This document shows positions 54,122 through 63,151 of a stretch of 64,000 nucleotides of DNA, in pieces. Source of the DNA: Flavobacteriales bacterium (lineage in GTDB: Bacteria; Bacteroidota; Bacteroidia; Flavobacteriales_D; CAJJDF01); NCBI GenBank assembly GCA_018609055.1, contig JABAYJ010000008.1:62001-126000 (forward strand). The letters run 5' to 3'. The number at the start of each line of letters is the position of its first letter. Within the stretch, counting starts at the first letter, position 1. The position numbers were made by a program, and so were the translations under genes. The notes under the pieces are model-generated. The model saw only the letters and a list, made by a program, of their open reading frames with translations. It was not told the DNA's origin and did no database searches.

Positions 54122-54502
54122 ATGAAAAAGTCTATTTCTATCCAAAATGCACCAGCTCCAGTTGGGTCGTACAGCCAAGCTATACTATCAAATGATACGC
54201 TTTATATAAGTGGGCAAATTGCAATAAATCCTTTTGATGGTGAGTTCAAAACTGAAAGTATAGAAACTGAAACACATCAGGTAATGAAGAATATCTTGGC
54301 ATTATTGGATGCAGCTGAAATGGACGTGAATAACTTGGTTAAGTGTTCTATATTTTTGGATAGTATGGATAATTTTGGAACTGTAGATGGAATTTATTCT
54401 TCATATTTTGAAGCTAATAACTTCCCTGCTCGCGAAACTGTGGAAGTAAGTAAATTACCTAAAGGAGTTAGGGTTGAAATATCTGCTATTGCGGTTATAT
54501 AA
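54122..54502 (+). CDS. RidA-family (YjgF) imine/enamine deaminase
   Basis: A 126-residue protein of the RidA family. It has APAPVGSYSQAI, LYISGQIAINP, the trimer-interface region KNILALLDAAEMD, VVKCSIFL, and the substrate Arg in PKGVRVEISAIA. RidA deaminates reactive 2-aminoacrylate and other imines. The family includes non-catalytic members, but the key Arg is present. It lies 8 bp ahead of the frameshifted membrane protein gene. Confidence 0.9.
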   Translation: MKKSISIQNAPAPVGSYSQAILSNDTLYISGQIAINPFDGEFKTESIETETHQVMKNILALLDAAEMDVNNLVKCSIFLDSMDNFGTVDGIYSSYFEANNFPARETVEVSKLPKGVRVEISAIAVI

Positions 54503-54510
54503 ATAAAATT

Positions 54511-55139
54511 ATGACTAAAGTTATTCTATCTATACTTACATTAATTACACTTAATCTAGGTAGCTTTTCTCAGAATGAAAGAACTAGTTATCTTGGTGTA
54601 AACATGCCTCCACTATTTGGTACCGTACCGCAATAGAGCTTGGTTATGAACTTAATCTAAAACCCCAACTAACTTTTAATGTTAGCAGTGGTTATACATT
54701 TAATAGTGAGCTAAATGGCTCTTGTAAAAAAGAAAATGCTAGATTAAAAATTAGTAAAAAATCTGGTGGATTTATTAAAATTGGTGTCAGGTATAATTGG
54801 AGAAAAAACTTTAATAAAATCGCTCCATTTTTTGGAGCAAACCTAGTTAATTCAATCTCTACAGAAGAAGGTACACAAGAAATGGGTGCAATTATAAATG
54901 GTGAACCAACTCTTTGGGTTGAATCAGTATTCTCAAATAATTATAATCTAGGAGTTAGTGGAATAATTGGAATTACAGGTAATTCAACTAATCGCTTTAA
55001 TTTTGATTTAGGAATTCAGGTTGGAAGAGTAGTTGTAAATAATCTTTTAGACTGCAGAAGCTATATGCCAGGAATGGGTGCTGGTTTTTTAGAAAATAGA
55101 GTTCAAGGGATACTTAGACTTAAATATAGAATCAGTTAA
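54511..55139 (+). pseudogene. Outer-membrane beta-barrel-like protein gene with a frameshift
   Basis: The first frame gives a signal peptide (LITLNLGSFSQ) and SYLGVNMPPLFGT, then a TAG at 54634-54636. Shifting at about 54625-54633 the next frame runs on at once as IELGYELNLKPQLTFNVSSG through to LRLKYRIS and a stop at 55137-55139. Together they make about 209 residues with the strand pattern of a small outer-membrane barrel (GGFIKIGVRYNW, RFNFDLGIQVGR). The net shift is -1. Sequence error is possible as only this one lesion is seen. Convergent with yaaA. Confidence 0.72.
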
Positions 55140-55141
55140 TA

Positions 55142-55903
55142 CTATCCCCTAGTAAACATCCACTCCATTTCTGTAGATAGATTAGTATTAAAAGTGTAGT
55201 TTTCATAATCGAATCCCTTAATTTCTTCTACATCAGAAATTTGATTTTTGATGATGTACCTACTCATTAATCCTCTAGCAAACTTAGCGTAAGTCATAAT
55301 GGTTTTATATTCCCCATTTTTAAAATCTTTGAAGCCGATAGTCAGTATTTTTCCATCTAATTTTTTAGTGTCGATAGATTTAAAATATTCGTTACTAGCT
55401 AAATTAACCAAGTAATCTCCTTTTAATTCTTCGCTTAAAGCTTTGGTATTATTCTCTTTCCAAACGGCATACAAGTTTTTTTCCTTTGCAGAAATTTCAA
55501 TTCTTGTACTCATTTCTAATCTGTATGGTTGTATTAAATCCAATGGTTTTAGCAATCCATAAAGTCCAGATAGTATTCTTAAATGATTTTGAGCAAACTT
55601 AAATTCTTCTTTAGTAAATGAAGACGCATCCATTCCTCGGTAAGCATCACCAGTAAAAGCTAAAACTGCTTGCTTGGCATTGTCATCAGTAAATTCATTA
55701 GAAAACTCTTGAAATCTACCATAGTTTAAATCACTGATATTAGCGCTTACTTTCATCAACTCCCCTATTTGCTTAGCAGATAATTTCTTAAGTTTCTTCA
55801 TTATCTTTTCGGTTTTATCTGAAAAAGAAATGTTGGTAGAAGTCGAAATAATGTCTTGCTTATCAAAGTTCATTGACTTTGCTGGAGATAATATAAATTT
55901 CAT
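55142..55903 (-). CDS. yaaA: YaaA-family peroxide stress protein
   Basis: A 253-residue YaaA/DUF328 protein: MKFILSPAKSMNF at the start, RMSTRIEI and LASNEYFKSID, and the C-terminal ARGLMSRYIIKNQ with FKDFKNGEYKTIMTYAK. YaaA binds DNA and limits intracellular iron-based oxidative damage in E. coli; the role here is likely similar. Length is standard (about 250). Confidence 0.92.
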   Translation of the reverse strand: MKFILSPAKSMNFDKQDIISTSTNISFSDKTEKIMKKLKKLSAKQIGELMKVSANISDLNYGRFQEFSNEFTDDNAKQAVLAFTGDAYRGMDASSFTKEEFKFAQNHLRILSGLYGLLKPLDLIQPYRLEMSTRIEISAKEKNLYAVWKENNTKALSEELKGDYLVNLASNEYFKSIDTKKLDGKILTIGFKDFKNGEYKTIMTYAKFARGLMSRYIIKNQISDVEEIKGFDYENYTFNTNLSTEMEWMFTRG

Positions 55904-55957
55904 GTCAGTTGATTTGTATCAAAAGTACAAAATTTATATTCTAAAACTCAAGAGGAT

Positions 55958-56815
55958 TTACTCAGGCGCATTGAATAAATCGTCCGTTTTCGATTTATCA
56001 TTTTTGATTGTCACATCACTTTCGAATACCCACTTTCCTTTTTTAAGTACGAATCTGTCATAACTTAAATCTGGGTAATAATACTGAGGATATCCTTCCA
56101 TTTGCTTAGTAGATGGGGATAAATGAGAAAACACAATCTGGCTTTGCTTTTTAGTTTCAAAGTGTTTTAAACTCACGTATGCTTCGTTAGAGTATTCTAA
56201 AATAATTCTCTTTTTCTTGACTCTTGGTTGATCAGGAAAATTAAATAGAGCAAAACCAAACTTAGCATTTCTGCTACCTAATGACATAGTTTCGATTACT
56301 TTTTGAGTAGTAATATCGTCTTTTCCATTCCATCCCAAAAGTGTATATTTGCCTCTTCCCATTGGAATAATCTTGTAATAACAAGCTCCGTACCAGTTAG
56401 TTTGAGATAGTGTCTTAAGTTCAGGACTTATAATGTTTCGGTAATTATCTTTCAACTCGATAATGGTTCCATCTTTTTTAAGAATCAAACAAAAGAAATT
56501 ATTCATTCCGTTCTCCATTTCAACATTCCAATTAAATAATCGAAACTCTTCGTCTGGCGAAGTTATTTTAGACATAGATTGAAGAGAGTCAAAAGGAAAG
56601 GTAAACGCTCCATTTATAGCTAATACTTCTTTCATCTTAGCTTTAAACTCTTTGTTGTAGTTAACAAAATCAGTGTTTTGGTAACTCTTTCTCAGTTTTT
56701 TGAAAACAGAATCTAATTCCAATTCTTCAGCTATTAACTGATCGTTTACCTCTGGTTTAGAAGTAAAAGAAAGCAACATAATTGTTGCTATAGATAGTAT
56801 TAAAGCCTTTTTCAT
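55958..56815 (-). CDS. Secreted protein of unknown function
   Basis: A 285-residue protein with a signal peptide (about 1-18). The mature part is beta-rich, with NWYGACYYKIIPMGRGKYTL, LLGWNGKDDITTQKVIE and GKWVFESDVTI, a pattern met in Bacteroidota periplasmic proteins. No membrane helix or catalytic motif is seen. It stands between the yaaA and glutamate-synthase-like genes, in the same direction. Confidence 0.6.
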   Translation of the reverse strand: MKKALILSIATIMLLSFTSKPEVNDQLIAEELELDSVFKKLRKSYQNTDFVNYNKEFKAKMKEVLAINGAFTFPFDSLQSMSKITSPDEEFRLFNWNVEMENGMNNFFCLILKKDGTIIELKDNYRNIISPELKTLSQTNWYGACYYKIIPMGRGKYTLLGWNGKDDITTQKVIETMSLGSRNAKFGFALFNFPDQPRVKKKRIILEYSNEAYVSLKHFETKKQSQIVFSHLSPSTKQMEGYPQYYYPDLSYDRFVLKKGKWVFESDVTIKNDKSKTDDLFNAPE

Positions 56816-56875
56816 AATCGGATAACGATAAATTTATATAAATCTTGTTTAGTGATAAACAAAAAGGATACCAAG

Positions 56876-58408
56876 TTAAACCGAAACAGCTTCTTGGTGA
56901 ACTTTAAAAGTTGGATACATTTCTTCGTAAGTCTTAATTACATTACTTTCTATCCTATGATTAATGTGTCCTCTGGTCAATTTTTTTTTGTCCGTTAACC
57001 CTGCAGCTAAAAGTAATTCAGCAAAACTGTCCATTGTTTTTTTATGGTATGATGCTACACGAACTTTCTTATCTGTTACATCCAATCCTTTCATTAATTT
57101 TTTATCCTGTGTAGCAATTCCTACAGGACAAGTATTTGTATTACACAATAATGCTTGAATACACCCTAATGACATCATCATTGCTCTTGCACTTTGACAG
57201 AAATCTGCACCCATTGCTAATGCTCTCACAACATGAAAACCAGTAACTATTTTTCCTGATGCCGAAAGTTTAATTTTGTCTCTTAATCCATGTTTTAATA
57301 AGGTATCATGAACGAAAGCCAATCCATCCAAAAATGGTGTTCCTACCGAATCAGAAAATTCTACTGGAGCTGCTCCAGTTCCACCTTCTCCGCCATCAAC
57401 AGTAATAAAATCAGGCGTTACTCCTGTTTCTATCATTGCTTCGCACAACTCTTCAAATTCTCTTTTTACACCTACACATAATTTAAATCCAGTTGGTTTT
57501 CCTCCAGAAAGTTCTCTGGTAAGTTTAATAAACTCCATAAACTCAATCGGATTACTAAATGCTGAGTGTGCTGGTGGTGAATTAACATCTACACCTGGCT
57601 CTACTCCTCTTATTTTAGCGATTTCGGGTGTATTCTTTTTTGCTGGTAAAATTCCTCCATGCCCTGGTTTTGCACCTTGAGATAATTTAATCTCAATCAT
57701 TTTTACTGAATCAGCACTTGAAGTTACTTTAAATTTTTCTGGAGAAAAACCACCATCAGCAGCTCTACATCCAAAATACCCTGTTCCTACTTGCCATATT
57801 AAATCTCCCCCGTTTTGTAAGTGATAAGGACTAACTCCTCCCTCGCCAGTATTGTGAGCAAAATTATTGAGCTTAGCTCCTCCATTAAGAGATTCTACAG
57901 CCTTGTGGCTTAATGAACCAAAACTCATTGCCGAAATATTTAAAATACTAGCAGAATAAGGCTTAGTACAATCTTTTCCACCAATCATAACTCTAGTATC
58001 AATGTCTACATCATGGTGCGATTTTGCATACAAAGAATGGTTTATCCATTCGTAACCAGCTTTGTAAGTATCTTCTTGTGTTCCAAAAGGTGTAGTATCT
58101 GTAGCGTTTTTAGCTCTTCGATAAACCAATGATCTATCAATTCTATCAAACGGTCTTCCTTCAGTATCTGTCTCTACAAAATATTGCATTATTTCTGGAC
58201 GGATTGCCTCAAGCATGTATCTAAAATTTCCTATTACAGGGAAATTTTTACGAATTGCGTGTTTCGATTGAATCATGTCATACAATCCTACAGCCACAAT
58301 TGGAAGTACAATAATAAACAACCACCAAATTGGTGTAACATATATGGAAACCAAAATAATGGCTGCTATACTAATTATGGATAGTGCTAAAAATACTCTT
58401 CTTACCAT
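56876..58408 (-). CDS. FMN-binding glutamate synthase-like protein
   Basis: A 510-residue protein with two N-terminal membrane helices and a glutamate synthase FMN barrel: SFGSLSHKAVESLNGGAK, TGEGG, GGEGGTGAAPVEFSD and the Fe-S cysteines in LCNTNTCPVGIAT. It lacks the glutaminase domain of full-length GltB. Such membrane-anchored forms are common in bacteria and their substrate is not fixed; a role in electron transfer or glutamate/tetrahydrofolate chemistry is possible. It precedes an ion-channel gene (19 bp). Confidence 0.85.
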   Translation of the reverse strand: MVRRVFLALSIISIAAIILVSIYVTPIWWLFIIVLPIVAVGLYDMIQSKHAIRKNFPVIGNFRYMLEAIRPEIMQYFVETDTEGRPFDRIDRSLVYRRAKNATDTTPFGTQEDTYKAGYEWINHSLYAKSHHDVDIDTRVMIGGKDCTKPYSASILNISAMSFGSLSHKAVESLNGGAKLNNFAHNTGEGGVSPYHLQNGGDLIWQVGTGYFGCRAADGGFSPEKFKVTSSADSVKMIEIKLSQGAKPGHGGILPAKKNTPEIAKIRGVEPGVDVNSPPAHSAFSNPIEFMEFIKLTRELSGGKPTGFKLCVGVKREFEELCEAMIETGVTPDFITVDGGEGGTGAAPVEFSDSVGTPFLDGLAFVHDTLLKHGLRDKIKLSASGKIVTGFHVVRALAMGADFCQSARAMMMSLGCIQALLCNTNTCPVGIATQDKKLMKGLDVTDKKVRVASYHKKTMDSFAELLLAAGLTDKKKLTRGHINHRIESNVIKTYEEMYPTFKVHQEAVSV

Positions 58409-58427
58409 TTTCTAATTCTTTAAAGTT

Positions 58428-59249
58428 TTATAATTTTTCCCCACAAAACTTACAGTGAACCGCATCATCTGCATGTCCTTCTTTGGAGCAATTGGTACAA
58501 TGTTCTGTGTTGGTGTAAGTCAAGTTTCTTTTTACAACACCAGCAGTAACCATTCCTGTTGGTACTGCAATAATTCCATAACCAAGAATCATTATTATTG
58601 AAGAGATAAACTGACCTAACGGAGTAACTGGAGAAATATCACCAAAACCAACAGTAGTTAGTGTTACAATAGCCCAATAAATACTTCTTGGAATACTGGT
58701 AAAACCATTTTCACCACCTTCTACGACATACATTACTGAGCCTAAAATCATTGCCATACAAAGAACTGCAACCAAAAAAACAATAATTTTTTCTTTGCTT
58801 TCTTTCATTGCTTGCCCAAGCATTTTTCCTTCAGTAGTAAAACTTCCTAATTTGAATACTTTGAATAATCTTAAAAACCTAAGGACTCTTAATACTTTAA
58901 ACGCACTTCCACTTCCTGGTAGGAAAAGGGTTATGTATGATGGGATGGTTGAAAGAAAATCTATCACTCCATAAAAGCTAAAAATATATTTCATTGGATG
59001 TTTTACCGAAATAATTCTTAGAATATATTCTAAGGTAAACGCTATGGTAAAGAACCATTCTATCTTATCAAGAGTATCGTGAATGTATTGGTTTGTATCT
59101 TCATTAAGATGAAGAACCAAAACGCTATCAAGCATTACAACTAGTAAACTAGATAAAATAAATACAAGTAACAATACATCAAAAGCTTTTCCAGCTTTGG
59201 TGTCTGCCTCAAATATTACATCATGTATTTTTTCTTTCCAAGGTTGCAT
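58428..59249 (-). CDS. Voltage-gated-type ion channel with C-terminal zinc ribbon
   Basis: A 273-residue channel with six membrane helices. S4 is arginine-rich (LRVLRFLRLFKVFKLG), and the pore has TLTTVGFGD, the potassium selectivity filter, followed by ISPVTPLGQF. The end carries CTNCSKEGHADDAVHCKFCG, a zinc-ribbon of four cysteines on the cytosolic side. This suggests a potassium channel regulated in an unknown way. The combination with a ribbon is seen in some bacterial ion transporters. Confidence 0.9.
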   Translation of the reverse strand: MQPWKEKIHDVIFEADTKAGKAFDVLLLVFILSSLLVVMLDSVLVLHLNEDTNQYIHDTLDKIEWFFTIAFTLEYILRIISVKHPMKYIFSFYGVIDFLSTIPSYITLFLPGSGSAFKVLRVLRFLRLFKVFKLGSFTTEGKMLGQAMKESKEKIIVFLVAVLCMAMILGSVMYVVEGGENGFTSIPRSIYWAIVTLTTVGFGDISPVTPLGQFISSIIMILGYGIIAVPTGMVTAGVVKRNLTYTNTEHCTNCSKEGHADDAVHCKFCGEKL

Positions 59250-59276
59250 GAAACAAATATATGAGTTTTAGGTGGT

Positions 59277-60662
59277 TTATTTATCGGTTGAATTAAGAAG
59301 AAAATGCCTTTCTCTCTCTGGCAATCCTTTTTTAGCATACTCATCATCTGGTGCTCGGTAGGCATCTTCTAGTTTCTGGTGATTTTCTGAGCTTACATCA
59401 ATCTCCGAAAAAGTAATCCAGAAAGCTTCCTTAGTCATTGAGTCCCAATGCAATTGCCACCATGATTTTTTGTGAGTTCCCAATATATTGTAAAAGGTAG
59501 TAAACATAAAAATAGCTATAAACCCGTAGTTCAGATATTTCACTTTAGCAATTCGTTCGATAAATACTGCTAAAGGAAAAATTAGAAAAGCATAAAACTC
59601 TACCATTGCTCTTGATCCAAAACTACCCCCAAACCACCAGCTCCACCAACTAGACAGAATATATACTGCCAAAATAATCATGAGAGCGATACTCCATTTC
59701 ATTGCTGGGATTTTCTTTGGCAACCAAAACAAACCAATTAATGCAAAAATCATTAATGGGGTGTAAAGCAACCATCCTTTTCGGTAGCTGACAAGGAAAT
59801 CGATAATATGAGCTGATTGAAAATAAAACTTCTCATCTCCATAACTCCAGTTTAACCAAGTTCCTCCATAGATTTTCCAATAGAGCATTTGAATAAAAAA
59901 GGGAAACACAAGTAACAACAAAGCAACTGAATAGCTTTTCCAATTGTGCTTTAAATGAACGATAAAATTAGTTTCTTGAATCCCATATAACAAAGGAAAC
60001 AGACCTACAATAACACTGGTTGGTCGTATCAAAATTGCCATTCCTAAAGCCAATGCTGTGAATAGTAAATTTATTGTTTTAAAGTTCTCGAACCATTTAA
60101 TGGTATTAAATATAATTACCGAAAACAGTACAAATAGATAGGAATGAGTCATTTCTCCTTCGCACAAAGTATAGTAATACAAATTAGTAGAAATAAAAAT
60201 GAGTACAATAGATACAGCTGAAATACTTGGTTTAAAATACCTTAACAAACATAAATACAGTAAATAAAGAGCAATAGTTACATAAATAAAAGTAAACACT
60301 ATTAATGATATACTATAAGATAATGAATATCCATCTGACTCATAACTAGTATTACTGGCTATGATATGTCCTACAGTAAACCCTGGCAAATACATAATTG
60401 ACATACCAAGAGTCATTTTTGGTAGGTTTATTCCGTTTTCATTTGGGATAAGCCAATACTTTCGGTCGAAGTTCTTTTTGTAGGCAGGATCGTTATGAAT
60501 AAAAGTTTGAGGAAGGTATCCGTAATATTGATTTACATCTGTTCCATAAACAAACTGATAGGGATGATCTTTATAAATTCGCCATGAACTATTGGTGTAT
60601 GAAACTACAAGCACTATCGCGAGATAGGCTATCAAAAAAGCTTTATGTTTTAAGAGTTTCAT
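59277..60662 (-). CDS. GT-C-like polytopic membrane protein
   Basis: A 461-residue protein with about eleven membrane helices. The first loop carries VYGTDVNQYYGYLPQTFIHN, an acidic pair as in GT-C glycosyltransferases, and WSWWFGGSFGSRAMVEFYAF late in the protein. It may move a sugar from a lipid carrier, but the substrate is unknown. It is leftward, 27 bp from the channel gene, and follows a strong terminator that closes the gene at 60755. Confidence 0.7.
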   Translation of the reverse strand: MKLLKHKAFLIAYLAIVLVVSYTNSSWRIYKDHPYQFVYGTDVNQYYGYLPQTFIHNDPAYKKNFDRKYWLIPNENGINLPKMTLGMSIMYLPGFTVGHIIASNTSYESDGYSLSYSISLIVFTFIYVTIALYLLYLCLLRYFKPSISAVSIVLIFISTNLYYYTLCEGEMTHSYLFVLFSVIIFNTIKWFENFKTINLLFTALALGMAILIRPTSVIVGLFPLLYGIQETNFIVHLKHNWKSYSVALLLLVFPFFIQMLYWKIYGGTWLNWSYGDEKFYFQSAHIIDFLVSYRKGWLLYTPLMIFALIGLFWLPKKIPAMKWSIALMIILAVYILSSWWSWWFGGSFGSRAMVEFYAFLIFPLAVFIERIAKVKYLNYGFIAIFMFTTFYNILGTHKKSWWQLHWDSMTKEAFWITFSEIDVSSENHQKLEDAYRAPDDEYAKKGLPERERHFLLNSTDK

Positions 60663-60705
60663 TATTAAGTTTCGGCTAATATAATAGAAAAAAAGTAGTT
60701 GTAAT

Positions 60706-60732
60706 AAAAAAGGGAAGCGTTTGCTTCCCTTT
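60706..60732 (-). terminator. Strong intrinsic terminator
   Basis: AAAGGGAAGC and GCTTCCCTTT pair perfectly (10 bp) around a four-base loop (60719-60722); read leftward, six T's follow. It ends the gene at 60755-61087. Confidence 0.85.
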
Positions 60733-60754
60733 AAGTTTAGTTATGTTATTCTAA

Positions 60755-61087
60755 TTATCTAATTACAGTAATGTGCCCATCTTTAGTGAAGATTTCGAAA
60801 CCGTCTAGTACCGAAGAACCAACTGGACCAACAAAACCACCTGCATAATTAATACCGGCTGGCAGGTCAAATTTAAATGTTAAACCACTTAAAGCAAAAG
60901 GTGAAAAGTTATCTACTGATATAGAGTAAGCTGTAGGAGAAGTTTCACAAGCATCTATTTCCACTGATGCTGTGACTGGAGTTGGAAAAGTTCTACCAGG
61001 ATAGTCTATGTCCAAAAACTGCTGCGAATTTATGCTAAAGGAGATAATCCAAGCAAAAAATATTAATAAAAAATTAAATCTTCTCAT
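60755..61087 (-). CDS. Short secreted adhesin-like fragment
   Basis: A 110-residue protein with a signal peptide (1-21, ISFSINSQ) and one beta domain (VTASVEIDACETSPTAYSIS, LSGLTFKFDLPAGINYAGG). This is the start of the kind of conserved-repeat (DUF11-like) domain found in giant Bacteroidota surface proteins. The frame then ends after DGHITVIR with no sorting domain. It may be the N-terminal stub of a shortened gene. A stop and terminator follow normally. Confidence 0.5.
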   Translation of the reverse strand: MRRFNFLLIFFAWIISFSINSQQFLDIDYPGRTFPTPVTASVEIDACETSPTAYSISVDNFSPFALSGLTFKFDLPAGINYAGGFVGPVGSSVLDGFEIFTKDGHITVIR

Positions 61088-61100
61088 TCAAATATGTTAA

Positions 61101-61121
61101 TAATCATGTTACTCATGATTA
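61101..61121. promoter_or_regulatory. Small palindrome upstream of the 60755 gene
   Basis: TAATCATG and CATGATTA are perfect complements around five bases. It lies just upstream of the start at 61087 and could be an operator or a leader hairpin. Confidence 0.35.
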
Positions 61122-61317
61122 ACGTGCTAATTTTATTGGGGTTGCCTCTATAGCAAACCGAATTCTTTACAAGATTATAATTTTTTTCCTATCCTTGTAC
61201 TGTATCAGCATTAATCTTGCTTAAAATGCGGTTTTTAATAGTTGAAAAAGAGTAATCACAAAAGGTTTTTTTTATCTTTATCCTTTCAAAAAAAATACCT
61301 AAATAATTCAGTAGAAA

Positions 61318-62586
61318 ATGATTGAAATAAATCGACTTAGAGATAATAGTAACGAAATAATTGAGCGATTAAGTATAAAGAATTTCGATTCTAAAAAAAT
61401 AATTACCGAAATCCTTGAATTGGACAAACAAAAAAGAGAAATTCAAGTTAGTAGTGACGGGCTTTTAAGTCAAAGAAATTCTATCTCCAAAGAGATAGGA
61501 AATTTGTTTAAATCTGGACAAGCTGAACTTGCCAATAAGAAAAAGAAAGAAACTGTATCGTTAAATACTGATATTCAAGAATTAAAAGAGAAGTTTAACG
61601 TAGTTGATGAAAAACTAACTGATTTACTTTATCTGTTACCAAACACTCCACATATTGATGTACCAAAAGGTAAAACACCAGAAGAAAACATCACAATATT
61701 TGAAAAAGGAGACATTAAAAAACTTCACGACAAAGCAAAGCCACACTGGGAACTTGCTTCTGAGTTCGACTTAATCGATTTTGACTTAGGAGTTAAAATT
61801 ACTGGAGCAGGCTTTCCTGTATACAAAGGAAAAGGTGCTAAATTGCAAAGAGCATTAATCAACTTCTTTTTAGATGAAGCTGAAAACTCTGGTTACAATG
61901 AAGTCATCCCCCCTTTGTTGGTAAATGAAGCTTCAGGATATGGAACTGGTCAACTTCCAGATAAAGAAGGACAAATGTATCATTCAACTGAAGATAATTT
62001 TTATTTAATACCAACTGCTGAAGTTCCAGTAACTAACATCTTTAGAGATGTAATAGTTAAAAAAGAAGATTTTCCGCAAAAATTAACTGCCTATACCCCT
62101 TGTTTTAGAAGAGAAGCTGGTAGTTACGGTAAAGATGTGAGAGGACTTAATAGATTACACCAATTTGATAAAGTTGAGATTGTACAAGTTCAGCACCCTG
62201 ATAAATCATATGAGGCTTTGGATGGTATGATTGAACACGTAAAAGGTTTACTAGAAAAACTAGAATTACCTTATAGAATTTTGAAATTATGCGGTGGTGA
62301 CTTAGGTTTTACAGCAGCTATCACTTACGATTTTGAAGTTTACTCTATTGCTCAAGAAAGATGGCTAGAAGTAAGTTCTGTTTCTAATTTTGAAACATAC
62401 CAAGCCAATAGACTAAAACTAAGATTTAAGAACGAAGAAGGTAAAACTCAACTTGCCCACACACTAAACGGAAGTGCTTTGGCGTTACCAAGAATAGTTG
62501 CTGCTTTATTAGAAAATAATCAGACCGAAAATGGTATTGAAATCCCAAAAGTATTAGTTCCTTACACAAGATTTGAAACAATATAA
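61318..62586 (+). CDS. serS: Serine-tRNA ligase
   Basis: A 422-residue class II synthetase. The N-terminal helical arm (about 30-100, QKREIQVSSDGLLSQRNSIS) binds the long variable arm of tRNA-Ser. Motif 2 is FRREAGSYGKDVRGLNRLHQ (about 258-277), and motif 3 NGSALALPRIVAALLEN lies near the end. A TAETP-like stretch is present as PTAEVPVTN. Length is standard. Its end overlaps or abuts the next lipoprotein gene. Confidence 0.96.
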   Translation: MIEINRLRDNSNEIIERLSIKNFDSKKIITEILELDKQKREIQVSSDGLLSQRNSISKEIGNLFKSGQAELANKKKKETVSLNTDIQELKEKFNVVDEKLTDLLYLLPNTPHIDVPKGKTPEENITIFEKGDIKKLHDKAKPHWELASEFDLIDFDLGVKITGAGFPVYKGKGAKLQRALINFFLDEAENSGYNEVIPPLLVNEASGYGTGQLPDKEGQMYHSTEDNFYLIPTAEVPVTNIFRDVIVKKEDFPQKLTAYTPCFRREAGSYGKDVRGLNRLHQFDKVEIVQVQHPDKSYEALDGMIEHVKGLLEKLELPYRILKLCGGDLGFTAAITYDFEVYSIAQERWLEVSSVSNFETYQANRLKLRFKNEEGKTQLAHTLNGSALALPRIVAALLENNQTENGIEIPKVLVPYTRFETI

Positions 62587-62599
62587 AAACACCCTATTA

Positions 62600-63151
62600 A
62601 TGAAACATATTCTACTACTTTTAAGTTTAGTTATTTTAGTATTTTCTTGTACTACCAAAACTGAAGAAAACTCAAAATACGCAGGCTATATATCTGATTT
62701 AAAAAGATTTCAGGCAGAAGTGGACTCAGTAAAAGAAGAGTTTTCTAAAATAAATATTGATAGTGTTGTAGCAATAAGAAAATCTGCTGACACAAAATAT
62801 GGTGCAGTCAAAAAAGTATACCAAACTGATAAAATTGACACTAAATACGAGAAAATAATGCTCCTTGTAAGAGGACAATTAGTGAAAAAATTAAGAACAG
62901 TTGAATCTGATTTTATGAGACTTAATAACGATTATAGTTTAAGTAAAAAAAAGTACTTAGATCTTAAAGAAGATTTGATTAACGAATCATGGGATGATGA
63001 AAAGGCAAAAATTTATTTTAACGAAGAGCGAAATGCACAAATACTATTAAATGGAGAAATGTCTGGATTTATTTCTAATGTAAATTCATCAATGGAGCTT
63101 GCTCCTAAACTTAATTTTCAAATAGACTCGATAATAGCTGAGCATGAGTAA
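62600..63151 (+). CDS. Lipoprotein of unknown function
   Basis: About 183 residues from ATG 62600: the start MKHILLLLSLVILVFSC gives a clean lipobox (Cys17); the upstream ATG at 62573 would overlap serS. The mature part is helical and charged (FQAEVDSVKEEFSKINIDS, SKKKYLDLKEDLINESWDDE), a coiled-coil-like periplasmic lipoprotein. Its stop overlaps the start of the following TPR gene by 8 bp, so the two probably form an operon. Confidence 0.75.
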   Translation: MKHILLLLSLVILVFSCTTKTEENSKYAGYISDLKRFQAEVDSVKEEFSKINIDSVVAIRKSADTKYGAVKKVYQTDKIDTKYEKIMLLVRGQLVKKLRTVESDFMRLNNDYSLSKKKYLDLKEDLINESWDDEKAKIYFNEERNAQILLNGEMSGFISNVNSSMELAPKLNFQIDSIIAEHE

